Made by a program: the position numbers and the translations under genes | Notes under the pieces: model-generated | What the model saw: the letters and a program-made list of their open reading frames with translations, nothing else | What the model was told of the DNA's origin: nothing | Databases searched by the model: none | Part shown: one piece after another, positions 1-7,895 of the stretch | Layout of the letters: every line of letters starts with the position of its first letter | How positions within the stretch are numbered: position 1 is the stretch's first letter | DNA from: Anaerovirgula multivorans | GTDB lineage: Bacteria; Bacillota; Clostridia; Peptostreptococcales; Natronincolaceae | Direction of reading: 5' to 3' | Assembly (NCBI RefSeq): GCF_900188145.1 | Contig: NZ_FZOJ01000040.1 | Coordinates: 1 to 35,066, forward strand | Length of the DNA: 35,066 nt

Positions 1-103
1 TTGTTTGTCAATAGTGAATTAGCACTATTTGTTAATTATATTCTTATGCAATTTTCAAGGATCAAAAAACTTATTTTCTTAAGTTGATGACAGTGGTATA
101 TCT
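1..103. other. Gene-free left edge with a small palindrome
   Basis: No coding region is supported here. A perfect 7-bp inverted repeat (AATAGTG, 6-nt loop, CACTATT) lies at 10-29. Read leftward it runs into TTGACA, which could be the -35 box of a gene beyond the window edge. It could equally be the tail of the tungsten operon that ends at 104. Too little sequence is present to choose. Confidence 0.3.
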
Positions 104-331
104 TTATCCTCCACCTACAGGAGGAAAAATTGATACAGTATCATTGTCCTCTAAAACTCTATCGAGTTTTACACTTCTTCCGTTGATAAATATGATTGCT
201 ACCTCCTCAGCAGGAATATTTAACCTTTCAATGATATCTTTAGGCGTAGTACTTTCTTCAACATCCATCATCATCTCTTTCTTACGATTTTCTCTAAGCG
301 TCGCAAATAGTTTTACTTTTACCTGCACCAT
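104..331 (-). CDS. MoaD/ThiS-family small ubiquitin-like protein (75 aa)
   Basis: A beta-grasp sulfur carrier or MoaD-like protein. It has the usual family length, the core pattern VAIIFINGR followed by a hydrophilic loop and DTVSIFPPVGGG, and it ends in glycines. In MoaD/ThiS proteins a C-terminal Gly-Gly is adenylated and thiocarboxylated to donate sulfur to pyranopterin. The protein ends in three glycines, so the functional end may be used as it is. I place the start at the ATG at 331, because AGGAGG lies 5 nt upstream; the GTG two codons earlier overlaps that site. It is the last gene of the leftward tungsten operon, behind the radical SAM gene. A GACGAC-AAA-GTCGTC hairpin (352-366) precedes the ribosome binding site. 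Its likely role is pterin cofactor sulfuration for the AOR enzyme (inferred). Confidence 0.85.
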   Translation of the reverse strand: MVQVKVKLFATLRENRKKEMMMDVEESTTPKDIIERLNIPAEEVAIIFINGRSVKLDRVLEDNDTVSIFPPVGGG

Positions 332-427
332 CTTCACCTCCTATTTTGCAGGACGACAAAGTCGTCGTTCCCTAGCCATAAGTTTATCTTAGATGCCAAC
401 ATCTATAATATTAACAGTAGTTTTTCT

Positions 428-1633
428 CTATGGACAGGCAATGATTTGTCTGGCCCAAAGACATTCGGCGCAGGATGGACTGTTGCCCCAACAATCCATC
501 TCATTGCTCTCGGTATAACTACAGCCTTCAAGTGATCTGCAATCGGTACAGGAAGGAAAATGATTTTCATTAACAATTCGTCTGAAATTTACATATCCAG
601 AATCCATCCATATCTCTTGAAGCTTTTTTTCATTTACATTCCCCAAATAGCAGGCATACATTTCCTTTTTTCTTCCGTAAATATAACATTGATAAGTATG
701 CATCAGAGCATAACATGGGCTGACGTTCCCCTCATAGTTGATACACAAAGATTTATCCTTGATAAACTTGCAGCTCCGGTCTGTCCTTAATTTCATACTA
801 GACATTTGAGCCTTGATTGTGATCAGTAGAGATTCATTACCAAACATCTGTCCAGTATCGGTATCATCAATATCATAAACAATTTCATCCTTCATGGATT
901 CGTGATAAGGCAACAAGTTACTCACGATAATCTGACTGGCATTTAGATTACAAGCCATACGAATCAGTTTCGGCAGCTTGGCGTAATTCTTTTTCATGGC
1001 TACGAACTCGATTCCCAGTTCCGGCTTTTTGACCTTCTGCTGCTTTTTCATAGCTTGCAAATTTGCGATATTTTGAGAAACCCTTTGGAAGTTGGCACCT
1101 TGTCGAATTTCGTTATACTCTTCCTCATCAGGGCTGTCTAAAGAAGTAAAGAGAATATCCAGTTCTAGATCTATCAATTGTCGAATATTTTCTTCCTGTA
1201 GATAAGAGCCATTGGTAATCATCTCTACCTTCAAGCCAAGTTCTTTTACCGCCTTCAGCATATCAAAAATCCTTGGATGCATCATGGGCTCACCAAAACC
1301 ACCAAAGTGAATCGACTCCAAATTCGGCAAATCTTTGAGGTTCCTCAGTATATTCTCAAAGGTCTCCCAGTCCATGTGAACCAGCTTATCCTGCCAGGAG
1401 CTGCGAATACAGGTTATACAGGAAAAATTACATTCCGTTGTGACCTCGATATATATTCTTTTTACGTCTGGTAGTAATGGGATTAATCGATAACCACCTT
1501 CTGTGGAAATAAATATAGCTTCTTGTCCCCCTTCCAAAGATACAGGTAGCTTCGTACTCCCATCCTTGGCAATCCGAACCTTTTGTCTTGCTGCAAAAAG
1601 TTCGGTTCCCAAGGCTTTAAAGGACTTTTTCAT
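428..1633 (-). CDS. Radical SAM/SPASM maturase of tungsten oxidoreductase (401 aa)
   Basis: A radical SAM enzyme. The CX3CX2C motif that binds the catalytic 4Fe-4S cluster is at Cys68, Cys72 and Cys75 (ECNFSCITC). GGFGEPMMHP follows, as is typical of the SAM-binding barrel. The last 130 residues hold about a dozen cysteines in SPASM-like spacing, so one or two auxiliary Fe-S clusters are likely. Radical SAM proteins of this type are known as companions of tungsten aldehyde oxidoreductases and are called tungsten cofactor oxidoreductase radical SAM maturases; their chemistry is not settled. The gene lies 31 bp after the longer MoaD-like gene and upstream of the shorter one, within the AOR operon. 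The ATG start is preceded by AGGGGGAG. The C-terminus ends in Cys-Pro, which is slightly unusual. Confidence 0.88.
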   Translation of the reverse strand: MKKSFKALGTELFAARQKVRIAKDGSTKLPVSLEGGQEAIFISTEGGYRLIPLLPDVKRIYIEVTTECNFSCITCIRSSWQDKLVHMDWETFENILRNLKDLPNLESIHFGGFGEPMMHPRIFDMLKAVKELGLKVEMITNGSYLQEENIRQLIDLELDILFTSLDSPDEEEYNEIRQGANFQRVSQNIANLQAMKKQQKVKKPELGIEFVAMKKNYAKLPKLIRMACNLNASQIIVSNLLPYHESMKDEIVYDIDDTDTGQMFGNESLLITIKAQMSSMKLRTDRSCKFIKDKSLCINYEGNVSPCYALMHTYQCYIYGRKKEMYACYLGNVNEKKLQEIWMDSGYVNFRRIVNENHFPSCTDCRSLEGCSYTESNEMDCWGNSPSCAECLWARQIIACP

Positions 1634-1664
1634 ATTATCTCCCCCTCGTTGTCAAAAAAATCCA

Positions 1665-1994
1665 CTATTTTCTTTTAATCTTAAAGTTAGCTTCGTTTTT
1701 TTGATTTTTCCCGTAAAATCCTAGTGCTAGCCGATATGGCCCAGGACATCCCGGTGGTAGAAAAGCTACCCGATCACCTGGATGAATAATGTAATCTAAA
1801 GCCTGGACGAAACCATTTACAAAAATTACCTCAACTTCATCCCATGGAATCTCCAATTTCTCAGCCAAAGCAGTACCTGTAATTGGCTCCTCAAGCTCCA
1901 TGATTAAAGGAATGGATCCGTTTTTTTTCCGAAAAACTGCATCTAAATGAAGAAATCCCCTGACCTCAATGGTTTTTTTGGTTTCTTCTGACAT
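1665..1994 (-). CDS. MoaD/ThiS-like protein with extended tail (109 aa)
   Basis: A beta-grasp MoaD/ThiS-like protein: VEVIFVNGFVQALDYIIHPGDRVAFLPPG matches the end of the fold. It does not stop at the usual Gly-Gly. The chain continues as PGCPGPYRLALGFYGKN and then a lysine-rich tail. As encoded, it cannot form a C-terminal thiocarboxylate unless it is cut. Its place between the AOR gene and the radical SAM gene suggests a role in loading or maturing the tungsten cofactor, as a chaperone, adaptor or maturase substrate (inference). The ATG lies about 11 nt from an AAGGAGGG site. A 205-bp spacer with two hairpins separates it from the AOR gene upstream, which may lower its expression relative to AOR. 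Confidence 0.8.
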   Translation of the reverse strand: MSEETKKTIEVRGFLHLDAVFRKKNGSIPLIMELEEPITGTALAEKLEIPWDEVEVIFVNGFVQALDYIIHPGDRVAFLPPGCPGPYRLALGFYGKNQKNEANFKIKRK

Positions 1995-2017
1995 ATAAAT
2001 CTATCCCTCCTTTATTA

Positions 2018-2038
2018 GGAAGGGTTATAAACCCTTCC
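2018..2038 (-). promoter_or_regulatory. Hairpin just upstream of the MoaD-like gene's ribosome site
   Basis: GGAAGGGTT, ATA, AACCCTTCC form a perfect 9-bp stem with a 3-nt loop. On the minus-strand mRNA it lies 4-5 nt before the AAAGGAGGG ribosome site of the 109-aa MoaD-like gene. It may be a 5' stabiliser of a processed downstream mRNA or a translational control element (inference). Confidence 0.55.
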
Positions 2039-2064
2039 CTACAAAATATATATTTGAAAATTTG

Positions 2065-2094
2065 AAGCCGGACCTAAGTCCGGCTTTTTATTTT
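2065..2094. terminator. GC-rich hairpin between AOR and the maturation genes
   Basis: AAGCCGGAC, CTAA, GTCCGGCTT form a perfect 9-bp stem followed on the plus strand by TTTTTATTTT. The strong U-tract is therefore on the strand opposite to the operon. In the leftward direction the stem is followed only by CAAATTTTC. It could act as a leaky attenuator after the AOR gene, or stop antisense transcripts entering the operon. Confidence 0.55.
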
Positions 2095-2174
2095 CACTCT
2101 GCATAAGCGACTGACTCCAAATCAAAGATTCGGGTCATATACTTAAACAAGGATGTTATGACTCCATAGCCCAT
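2094..2174 (-). CDS. Possible 26-aa micro-ORF in the AOR-MoaD spacer
   Basis: An ATG-to-TGA frame of 26 codons (begins MGYGVITSLF, ends LESVAYAE) fills part of the spacer after the AOR stop. The same frame is open back to a TAA just after the AOR gene, giving a hydrophobic stretch. No good Shine-Dalgarno sequence is visible, so it may be chance or a relic of a longer gene. I do not recognise it. Confidence 0.15.
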   Translation of the reverse strand: MGYGVITSLFKYMTRIFDLESVAYAE

Positions 2175-2199
2175 AAGGCAAAAACCGGAGATTTAATTA

Positions 2200-3966
2200 T
2201 CAGCTATTTAAAGCTTCTTCACCTTCAAAATTGTAAACTTCGTCGATTTCTTCAGGAGTGAAGTCCCAAACCAAGTTATGTGGCGCACAAGGCTCATACT
2301 CAAAGAATTCAGGTAGACGGTCATGAGCATTAGTGAAGCCAGCAGCTTTATTAAAAGCACGTTCAACCTTAAGCACAGACTTACCGAGTTCAACTACCGC
2401 TTCTTCAACGCTCAGTGACAAACCATACTGGGCATTAATCATGTCGACCAAGGCTTGGATACCTTCCGGACTATCCGCCAAGGCAAACCAGATGAAGAGG
2501 CAACAACCGGTGCTGTCGATGGAAGCAGTGCCTATTTGCAGGAAGCGGGATATATCTACTTGGCCTTCTTTCTTAAGCGGATCTATAAAACCGCCAAGGC
2601 TTAAGATATTATTAGCAATACAATAACCTGCAGTATGGTCGGCGCCCATAGGTGTAGTGGCATAGGTCAAGCCAATACCCTTAACATTACGGGGATCATA
2701 AGCCGGGATGCTCTGCCCTTTGACTACAGGTACTCTGAACAAACCGCAAGCTTTGCCGATTGCTTCAGTACCACTACCAAGGAGTCTACCCAGTGGAGTG
2801 GGAACAGCAATTTGCTTGACAGCATCAAGCACAGCTTTACCATCACCCCAAGGCAACAAACCACCCTCCATAGCAGCAGCTACAGCAACAGCAGTTTCGA
2901 TACTATCAACACCTATATCGTCCATTTCACGGTCGATATAAGCAATCTCATCTAAATCCTTGATACCAGCATCAGCACCAAGACCCCAAATTGTTTCATA
3001 CTCAAAGCCACTGGTGATGTATTTACCTTGCTTATCAGGATACCACTGAGAACATCTTATGACACATCCAGCATGACAACCGTGGGAAACTTTACCGTCG
3101 CCGCCACGCTCTTTAATGGTGGCATTTACTGTTTCACCGGAGATGTTATCGTTCCAGTCTATGCGACCAGTGGTAAAGTTTTTGGATGGTAGACCCCCAG
3201 CTTCGTTCATGATGTTAACCAGCACGTTAGTGCCAAATGCAGCTAAACCTTGACCAGCAACTGGGTGATCTAAAATAACCTTAGCAAATACTTTTGAGGC
3301 TGCCCTAAATTTCTCTGGTTCTGCGATAGGAACAGCACCAGCACCAGTATCGTCGATAACAATAGCTTTTATCTTCTTAGAACCCATTACCGCACCTAAA
3401 CCACCACGGCCTGCACTACGGATGTTGCCTTCTGGATCTTTGAAAGAAATATTCGCAGAAGGTAGACGGTATTCACCAGCTGGGCCAGCTAGAGCAATAC
3501 CAACTTTTTCGCCATATTTTCCGCTTAACACCTCGATAGCCTTATAATTACCACATCCTCCAAGAATCTCAGCTGGAGCTTCATCAATAGTAACACGCTT
3601 CCCATCAATTTTAATAACATAGAATTTGTCATCAGCAGGTATTCCTTCAACAACTAAAGCTTTGATACCCATTTTAGCCATCTTTTGTGAAAAAGAACCA
3701 CCCGCGTTACTTTCTTTAATGGTACCAGTTAATGGGCTCTTAGCTCCTACAGAAATACGTCCAGAGTTAGGAGCAGTAGTACCACTAAGTAGACCAGGAG
3801 CAAAGATCAGTTTGTTGTTTTTTCCCAAGGCATGGCAAGTAGGTTTCACTTCGTCGTTAACGAAGTTGGAAGTAAGTGCACGACCTCCCAATCCTACGTA
3901 CTTCTCAGGAACTTTTTCAGTAGTAACCTTCAGTGTTGTCATGTCAACTCTGATAAATTTGTTCAT
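2200..3966 (-). CDS. Tungsten aldehyde:ferredoxin oxidoreductase family enzyme (588 aa)
   Basis: An AOR-family enzyme, which binds tungstopterin and one 4Fe-4S cluster and typically oxidises aldehydes to acids with ferredoxin. The length fits the family (about 600 aa). The N-terminal domain shows GLGGRALTSNF, SGRISVGAKSPLTG and SAGRGGLGAVMGSKK, the pterin-binding signatures. Fe-S ligands are Cys297, Cys301 and Cys305 (CX3CX3C), plus a late cysteine at 488 or 489. The signature YDPRNVKGIGLTYATTPMGADHT begins near residue 423. Classical AOR has CX2CX3C, so this belongs to another AOR subgroup and the substrate is open. The ATG follows AGGAGG. A sigma-54 promoter lies about 85 bp upstream, and the next gene upstream is the sigma-54 activator. 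It is first in the operon and probably the most highly expressed product. Confidence 0.93.
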   Translation of the reverse strand: MNKFIRVDMTTLKVTTEKVPEKYVGLGGRALTSNFVNDEVKPTCHALGKNNKLIFAPGLLSGTTAPNSGRISVGAKSPLTGTIKESNAGGSFSQKMAKMGIKALVVEGIPADDKFYVIKIDGKRVTIDEAPAEILGGCGNYKAIEVLSGKYGEKVGIALAGPAGEYRLPSANISFKDPEGNIRSAGRGGLGAVMGSKKIKAIVIDDTGAGAVPIAEPEKFRAASKVFAKVILDHPVAGQGLAAFGTNVLVNIMNEAGGLPSKNFTTGRIDWNDNISGETVNATIKERGGDGKVSHGCHAGCVIRCSQWYPDKQGKYITSGFEYETIWGLGADAGIKDLDEIAYIDREMDDIGVDSIETAVAVAAAMEGGLLPWGDGKAVLDAVKQIAVPTPLGRLLGSGTEAIGKACGLFRVPVVKGQSIPAYDPRNVKGIGLTYATTPMGADHTAGYCIANNILSLGGFIDPLKKEGQVDISRFLQIGTASIDSTGCCLFIWFALADSPEGIQALVDMINAQYGLSLSVEEAVVELGKSVLKVERAFNKAAGFTNAHDRLPEFFEYEPCAPHNLVWDFTPEEIDEVYNFEGEEALNS

Positions 3967-4051
3967 AAAATTTCCTCCTTAATAATTTGTATTTTTTTTA
4001 ATTTTTCTGCTCAATTATATACAATGTAGTTATCCTTTAGATTATATATAA

Positions 4052-4067
4052 TGCAATTATCATACCA
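4052..4067 (-). promoter_or_regulatory. Sigma-54 (-24/-12) promoter of the AOR operon
   Basis: The minus strand reads TGGTATGATAATTGCA. This matches TGGCAYR-N4-TTGCW at all conserved positions except C-to-T in the first half, with the GG and GC dinucleotides in the required register. Transcription should begin near 4041, about 75 nt before the AOR start codon. A sigma-54 activator gene lies directly upstream. Confidence 0.85.
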
Positions 4068-4161
4068 ATTATTATAGGAGAATCTTTTTAAACAAGACTA
4101 TTGAAATATAACGTTTTCATATCATAAAATTCTGCAAACTTTTTTAATCCGCATAGGGATC

Positions 4162-4228
4162 GTTCCGTATTAGAACGCTTTTTCTATCAACGGCTGTTCT
4201 GTTTCGTTACAATGTTCCATTTCAGAAC
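4162..4228. promoter_or_regulatory. Three activator-site candidates (GTTC-N7-GAAC)
   Basis: Two perfect palindromes of form GTTC-N7-GAAC lie at 4162-4176 and 4214-4228, and on the minus strand both fit GTTCTRAWAYGGAAC. A degenerate copy lies between them at 4196-4210. They sit 95-160 bp upstream of the -24 element, the usual range for enhancer-binding activators, and overlap the 3' end of the activator's own coding sequence. Another imperfect palindrome (TGAAAACG...TTTCA, 4102-4119) lies between these sites and the promoter. Confidence 0.7.
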
Positions 4229-6098
4229 AATTTATAACGTATTTTTTCATTTTTCTGTAGAGGGTATTTCTACCAATTCCGAGTACCTCCGCTGCAAGAC
4301 TAATATTTCCATCGGCCTTTTTCAATACCTTTTGAATATGTTTCTTTTCCACCTCTTCTAGGCTATCTTGTTTCGTAATCACAGTTAGCTTTTCTCTAAG
4401 CTTTGTATTATTGCTATCTTCCCATAGATAGTCACCTTCGGCGTTAATGATTTGTTCTACCATATTCTCCAGTTCTCGAATATTACCATACCAGGGAAGA
4501 TTCATCATTTCTTCTATTGATTCTTTAGACAGGGGTACAGGGTTTTTCTCCAATCTTAGAGATTTTGTAGTCATAAAATAGTCTATTAGAAGGGGAATAT
4601 CTTCCTTTCGTTCCCTTAAGGGTAGCAGTTTTAGCGGCAATACATTCAATCTATAATATAAGTCTCTTCTAAAGTTCCCCTTTTCAACCTCCTGTCTTAA
4701 TTCCTTGTTAGTGGCGGCAATAATTCGAACATCCACTTCAATTTCCTTAGTGCCACCAACACGAAAGAGTTTTCCTTCCTCCAATACCCTAAGCAAATTG
4801 GTTTGCATATCCAAAGGCATTTCACCAATTTCATCTAAAAATAAGGTTCCTCCATCCGCCATTTCAAATTTCCCAGGATGTCCTCCTCTTTTAGCTCCTG
4901 TGAAGGCCCCCTCCTCATATCCAAACAACTCAGATTCTATAAGATTTCGAGGCAAAGCGCCACAATTAATAGCAACAAAGGTTTCATCTTTACGGCTGCT
5001 ATGATTATGAATGGATTGGGCAAAAACCTCTTTACCTGTCCCGCTTTCACCTGTAATCAATACTGTTGAAGGGCTATCGGATATTTTTTTTGCATACTTC
5101 AAAATTTCTAAAAATCTTTCACTTCTGCCAATAATTTTATCAAAGGTATAGCAGGCTTGCTTTCCTGTTATTTTGTTGGCCAGTTTTCTTGCCTTTTTTA
5201 TTTCCTTGATGGTACAGACAATTCCTTGAGGGTTTTTGTTGGGTCCTACTATAGGATAGGCACTCAAGGTACAATGTATTTTTTCTTCTCTTCCCTTGAT
5301 AAAGGCCTCCTCTTCTAGGTAGGTAACACGCTCGTCTACGCTGTCCTGTATCCCGTTCCAGCCCTCTACTAAATTTTCTACCCTCATGCCGATAATTTCT
5401 TCGTGGGTATAGCCCAGCATTTCACTGGCGGTTTTATTCATGGTTTTCATATAACCTCTAGGTCCAATCGTAAAAATTCCCACTGTGATGGAGTCAATAG
5501 TGGTTTCCATATATTTTTTAGCTAACTGCAGCTTCATGTTGGTTTTTCTAATCCGCAGCATCTGTTCTATTGCATGAACAGCTGCCACCACCATACCCAG
5601 TGTATGGGAGTGCACAAGATGACTGTAACCAGTAAGATCCAAGGTCCCTATAGTAACCCCTTCAGCATTTCTAATAGGCGCTGCCGAACAAGTCCACCGG
5701 TGGTAGGCCTTAATAAAATGTTCTTCTCCTGAAACCTGTACTGGAGTTCCCTCTGCCAAGGCTGTGCCCATAGCATTGGTTCCTATATGCTCCTCATTCA
5801 TATAAGCTCCAGGTATCATCTCCAGATTAAAGGCCACCTCCAATACATCTTCGTCTCCAATAAGATTTAGAATACATCCTTCTTCATCTGTTAAAATAGC
5901 AAAAAAGCAGGAGCCTTTAACAAAGTTGTATAATTGGTTCATAAAAGGTTCTGTCGTTACAATAAGATCGCTATTTTGCTCCAATTTTTTTTGAAGTTCA
6001 TCACCCTGTAAAATTTTCGAACTGTATATGCGATTATAATCTACTCCAAATCCGATGGATCTTTGGTGGGATCTCTCAATATAGTCTTTTGTTTTCAT
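4170..6098 (-). CDS. Sigma-54-dependent activator, AcoR type (642 aa)
   Basis: A bacterial enhancer-binding protein. The N-terminal 190 residues form a GAF-like sensor (IGTNAMGTALAEGTPV near 105 is typical of AcoR proteins). A PAS domain spans about 195-305. The AAA+ domain has Walker A GESGTGKE at 350-357, the sigma-54 contact loop GAFTGA at 397-402 and Walker B TLFLDEIGE at about 418. A Fis-type helix-turn-helix is near 595-617 (GNISLAAEVLGIGRNTLYRKMKKY). AcoR relatives control acetoin, alcohol and aldehyde metabolism. Here the target is almost certainly the AOR operon immediately downstream, through the -24/-12 promoter. The ATG is preceded by GGGGGAGG. The ligand is unknown; an aldehyde, alcohol or related metabolite is a reasonable guess. 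Confidence 0.93.
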   Translation of the reverse strand: MKTKDYIERSHQRSIGFGVDYNRIYSSKILQGDELQKKLEQNSDLIVTTEPFMNQLYNFVKGSCFFAILTDEEGCILNLIGDEDVLEVAFNLEMIPGAYMNEEHIGTNAMGTALAEGTPVQVSGEEHFIKAYHRWTCSAAPIRNAEGVTIGTLDLTGYSHLVHSHTLGMVVAAVHAIEQMLRIRKTNMKLQLAKKYMETTIDSITVGIFTIGPRGYMKTMNKTASEMLGYTHEEIIGMRVENLVEGWNGIQDSVDERVTYLEEEAFIKGREEKIHCTLSAYPIVGPNKNPQGIVCTIKEIKKARKLANKITGKQACYTFDKIIGRSERFLEILKYAKKISDSPSTVLITGESGTGKEVFAQSIHNHSSRKDETFVAINCGALPRNLIESELFGYEEGAFTGAKRGGHPGKFEMADGGTLFLDEIGEMPLDMQTNLLRVLEEGKLFRVGGTKEIEVDVRIIAATNKELRQEVEKGNFRRDLYYRLNVLPLKLLPLRERKEDIPLLIDYFMTTKSLRLEKNPVPLSKESIEEMMNLPWYGNIRELENMVEQIINAEGDYLWEDSNNTKLREKLTVITKQDSLEEVEKKHIQKVLKKADGNISLAAEVLGIGRNTLYRKMKKYVINCSEMEHCNETEQPLIEKAF

Positions 6099-6235
6099 TT
6101 TACTTCCTCCCCCATCCTTTAACTCCTATATATTTATTAATTCAATTTTCTCACTTTTATTCCTGCTTTGTATAGTGGTATTTTTTGTTTTATCAAGGAA
6201 ACATTTTACTCTTCAAAGTATCGATAACTATAAAG

Positions 6236-6264
6236 GTATAAATAAAAAGAAAAATCTCATAATA
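6236..6264 (+). promoter_or_regulatory. Sigma-G-like forespore promoter for the ger operon
   Basis: GTATA at 6236-6240 and CATAATA at 6258-6264 are separated by 17 bp. The sigma-G consensus is GHATR, about 18 bp, CATnHTA. It lies 44 bp before the chosen gerAA start. Germination receptor operons are known to be transcribed in the forespore by sigma-G. Confidence 0.55.
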
Positions 6265-6307
6265 AAATGAGAATGAATTGTACAAAACAAGTATGGAGGG
6301 TTCTTTA

Positions 6308-7876
6308 TTGAAATTTCCAAAGAAGATTTTTAAACATCCAAAACCACTTATTAAAGGTAATGAAGTTAGTGGAGATAATGAAGATAATGAAGTGTATTCT
6401 AAATTCAACCTTTCAGAAAGTATTGGAATGAATAGAAAGCATTTAGAAACAATATTTGAAGATTGCGATGATATTATTTATAGAGAAGTAAAGCTCTATA
6501 GAGATGAGGAAATTATTGATCTGTTATTGATTTATACAAACAATTTAGTGGATGCCAAAGAGATTAATGAAAATGTTATCAAACCAATAGGCTTTTATAG
6601 CCTAGCAAACAACGACAATCATATGAAAGAAGAAGTCATACTAGATACTATTGAAGAAATCGTTAGTGTGCATGCTATCAGCAGGGTGAATAATTTCGAA
6701 GAGATTGTAGCCACAATTTTATTAGGTAATACTGTTTTGCTGATAGAACATTATGATGTTGCATTAATACTAAACACAGTAGGAGGAGATAGCAGAAGTA
6801 TAGAAGAATCTCCTGTAGAAAATATCATCCGTGGACCTCGGGATAGCTTTATTGAAAATATTCATACGAATATAGGACTTATACGACAAAAAATTAAGAG
6901 TCCTTCTTTAAAGGCAAAAAACTTAATCATCGGTAGCGAAAGCCAAACGATTGTTTCTGTGATCTATATGGAGAGCATCGTGAATAAACAGGCTTTAGAA
7001 AATATTATAAACAAACTGAATGAGATTCAGATTGATGGCATCTTCGACAGCGGCTATATTGAACAATACTTAGAGAGCAGCCCATATTCCCCTTTTCCTC
7101 AAATGCAAATAACAGAACGTCCAGATAAAGTTTGCGGAAATCTATTGGAGGGAAAAATTATTATATTGGTGGATGGCAGCCCTATGGCTTTAATCCTTCC
7201 CATATCCTTCTTTCAGCTTTTTCAGTCTCCTGAAGACTATTACGAAAGGGTTCTCTATGGAAATTTTACAAGACTCCTCCGATTGCTAGGGTTTATTATT
7301 GCCACTTCCTTACCTTCTGTTTACGTGGCATTAATCTCCTTTCATCATGAAATGCTGCCTATGGATTTGGTGATTGATTTATCTAGAACAAGAGCCCAAG
7401 TCCCTTTCCCACCGGTAATAGAGGCATTATTAATGGAACTAACTATCGAATTTTTAAGAGAAGCCAGTGCCCGTTTACCAGGCACCATTGGACAAACAGT
7501 AGGCATCGTAGGGGCCATCGTTATAGGAGAGGCTGCTATACAAGCTCACCTCGCTAGCCCTACGATGGTTATCGTGGTAGCTATTACTGCCCTAGGGAGC
7601 TATATTCTACCCCACTACAGCACCTCCTATGCTCTAAGAATGATCCGTTTTCCCATTATTTTAATGGCAGCTACCTTTGGAGCCTTTGGCATCATTATCG
7701 CCTGGAGCTGGGTTATTGTACATCTGTGCAGCTTAGAATCTTTTGGTTATCCCTATCTCTCACCACTAGCACCACTAGATGCTGATGTAACAAAAGATGC
7801 TTTGATCCGTGGGTCTTTACGGCGCTTTAAAGAGCGGCCTAAAACCTCCAATCAAAAGAATCAAACAAGATGGTAA
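6308..7876 (+). CDS. gerAA: GerA-family spore germination receptor, A subunit (522 aa)
   Basis: The A subunit of an inner-membrane nutrient germinant receptor. A hydrophilic N-terminal half is followed by membrane segments from about residue 290 on, including LLGFIIATSLPSVYVALISFHHE and the conserved FPPVIEALLMELTIEFLREASARLPGTIGQTVGIVGA region. The sequence ends in a basic cytoplasmic tail. I choose the TTG at 6308 because GGAGGG lies 7 nt upstream; an upstream TTG at 6278 would place that site inside the gene. gerAB begins 19 bp downstream. The germinant cannot be told from the sequence. Confidence 0.93.
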   Translation: MKFPKKIFKHPKPLIKGNEVSGDNEDNEVYSKFNLSESIGMNRKHLETIFEDCDDIIYREVKLYRDEEIIDLLLIYTNNLVDAKEINENVIKPIGFYSLANNDNHMKEEVILDTIEEIVSVHAISRVNNFEEIVATILLGNTVLLIEHYDVALILNTVGGDSRSIEESPVENIIRGPRDSFIENIHTNIGLIRQKIKSPSLKAKNLIIGSESQTIVSVIYMESIVNKQALENIINKLNEIQIDGIFDSGYIEQYLESSPYSPFPQMQITERPDKVCGNLLEGKIIILVDGSPMALILPISFFQLFQSPEDYYERVLYGNFTRLLRLLGFIIATSLPSVYVALISFHHEMLPMDLVIDLSRTRAQVPFPPVIEALLMELTIEFLREASARLPGTIGQTVGIVGAIVIGEAAIQAHLASPTMVIVVAITALGSYILPHYSTSYALRMIRFPIILMAATFGAFGIIIAWSWVIVHLCSLESFGYPYLSPLAPLDADVTKDALIRGSLRRFKERPKTSNQKNQTRW

Positions 7877-7895
7877 ATGAAGGGGTTGTTCATCA

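Noticed and set aside
560..790. Plus-strand frame of 76 codons opposite the radical SAM gene
   Set aside because: Antisense to the cysteine-rich SPASM region; no start signal.
2100..2199. Possible molybdenum/tungsten cofactor riboswitch in the AOR-MoaD spacer
   Set aside because: The spacer is in the right context, but I could not fit the conserved Moco motif to it, and it lies in the middle of the operon rather than in a leader.
2333..3982. Several open frames of 60-120 codons on the plus strand across the AOR gene
   Set aside because: They are antisense to a strongly conserved enzyme gene, have no ribosome sites and show no recognisable domains.
4102..4119. CcpA-type cre site upstream of the AOR promoter
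   Set aside because: TGAAAACGTTATAT fits the first part of the consensus but lacks the final CA; kept only as an unnamed imperfect palindrome.
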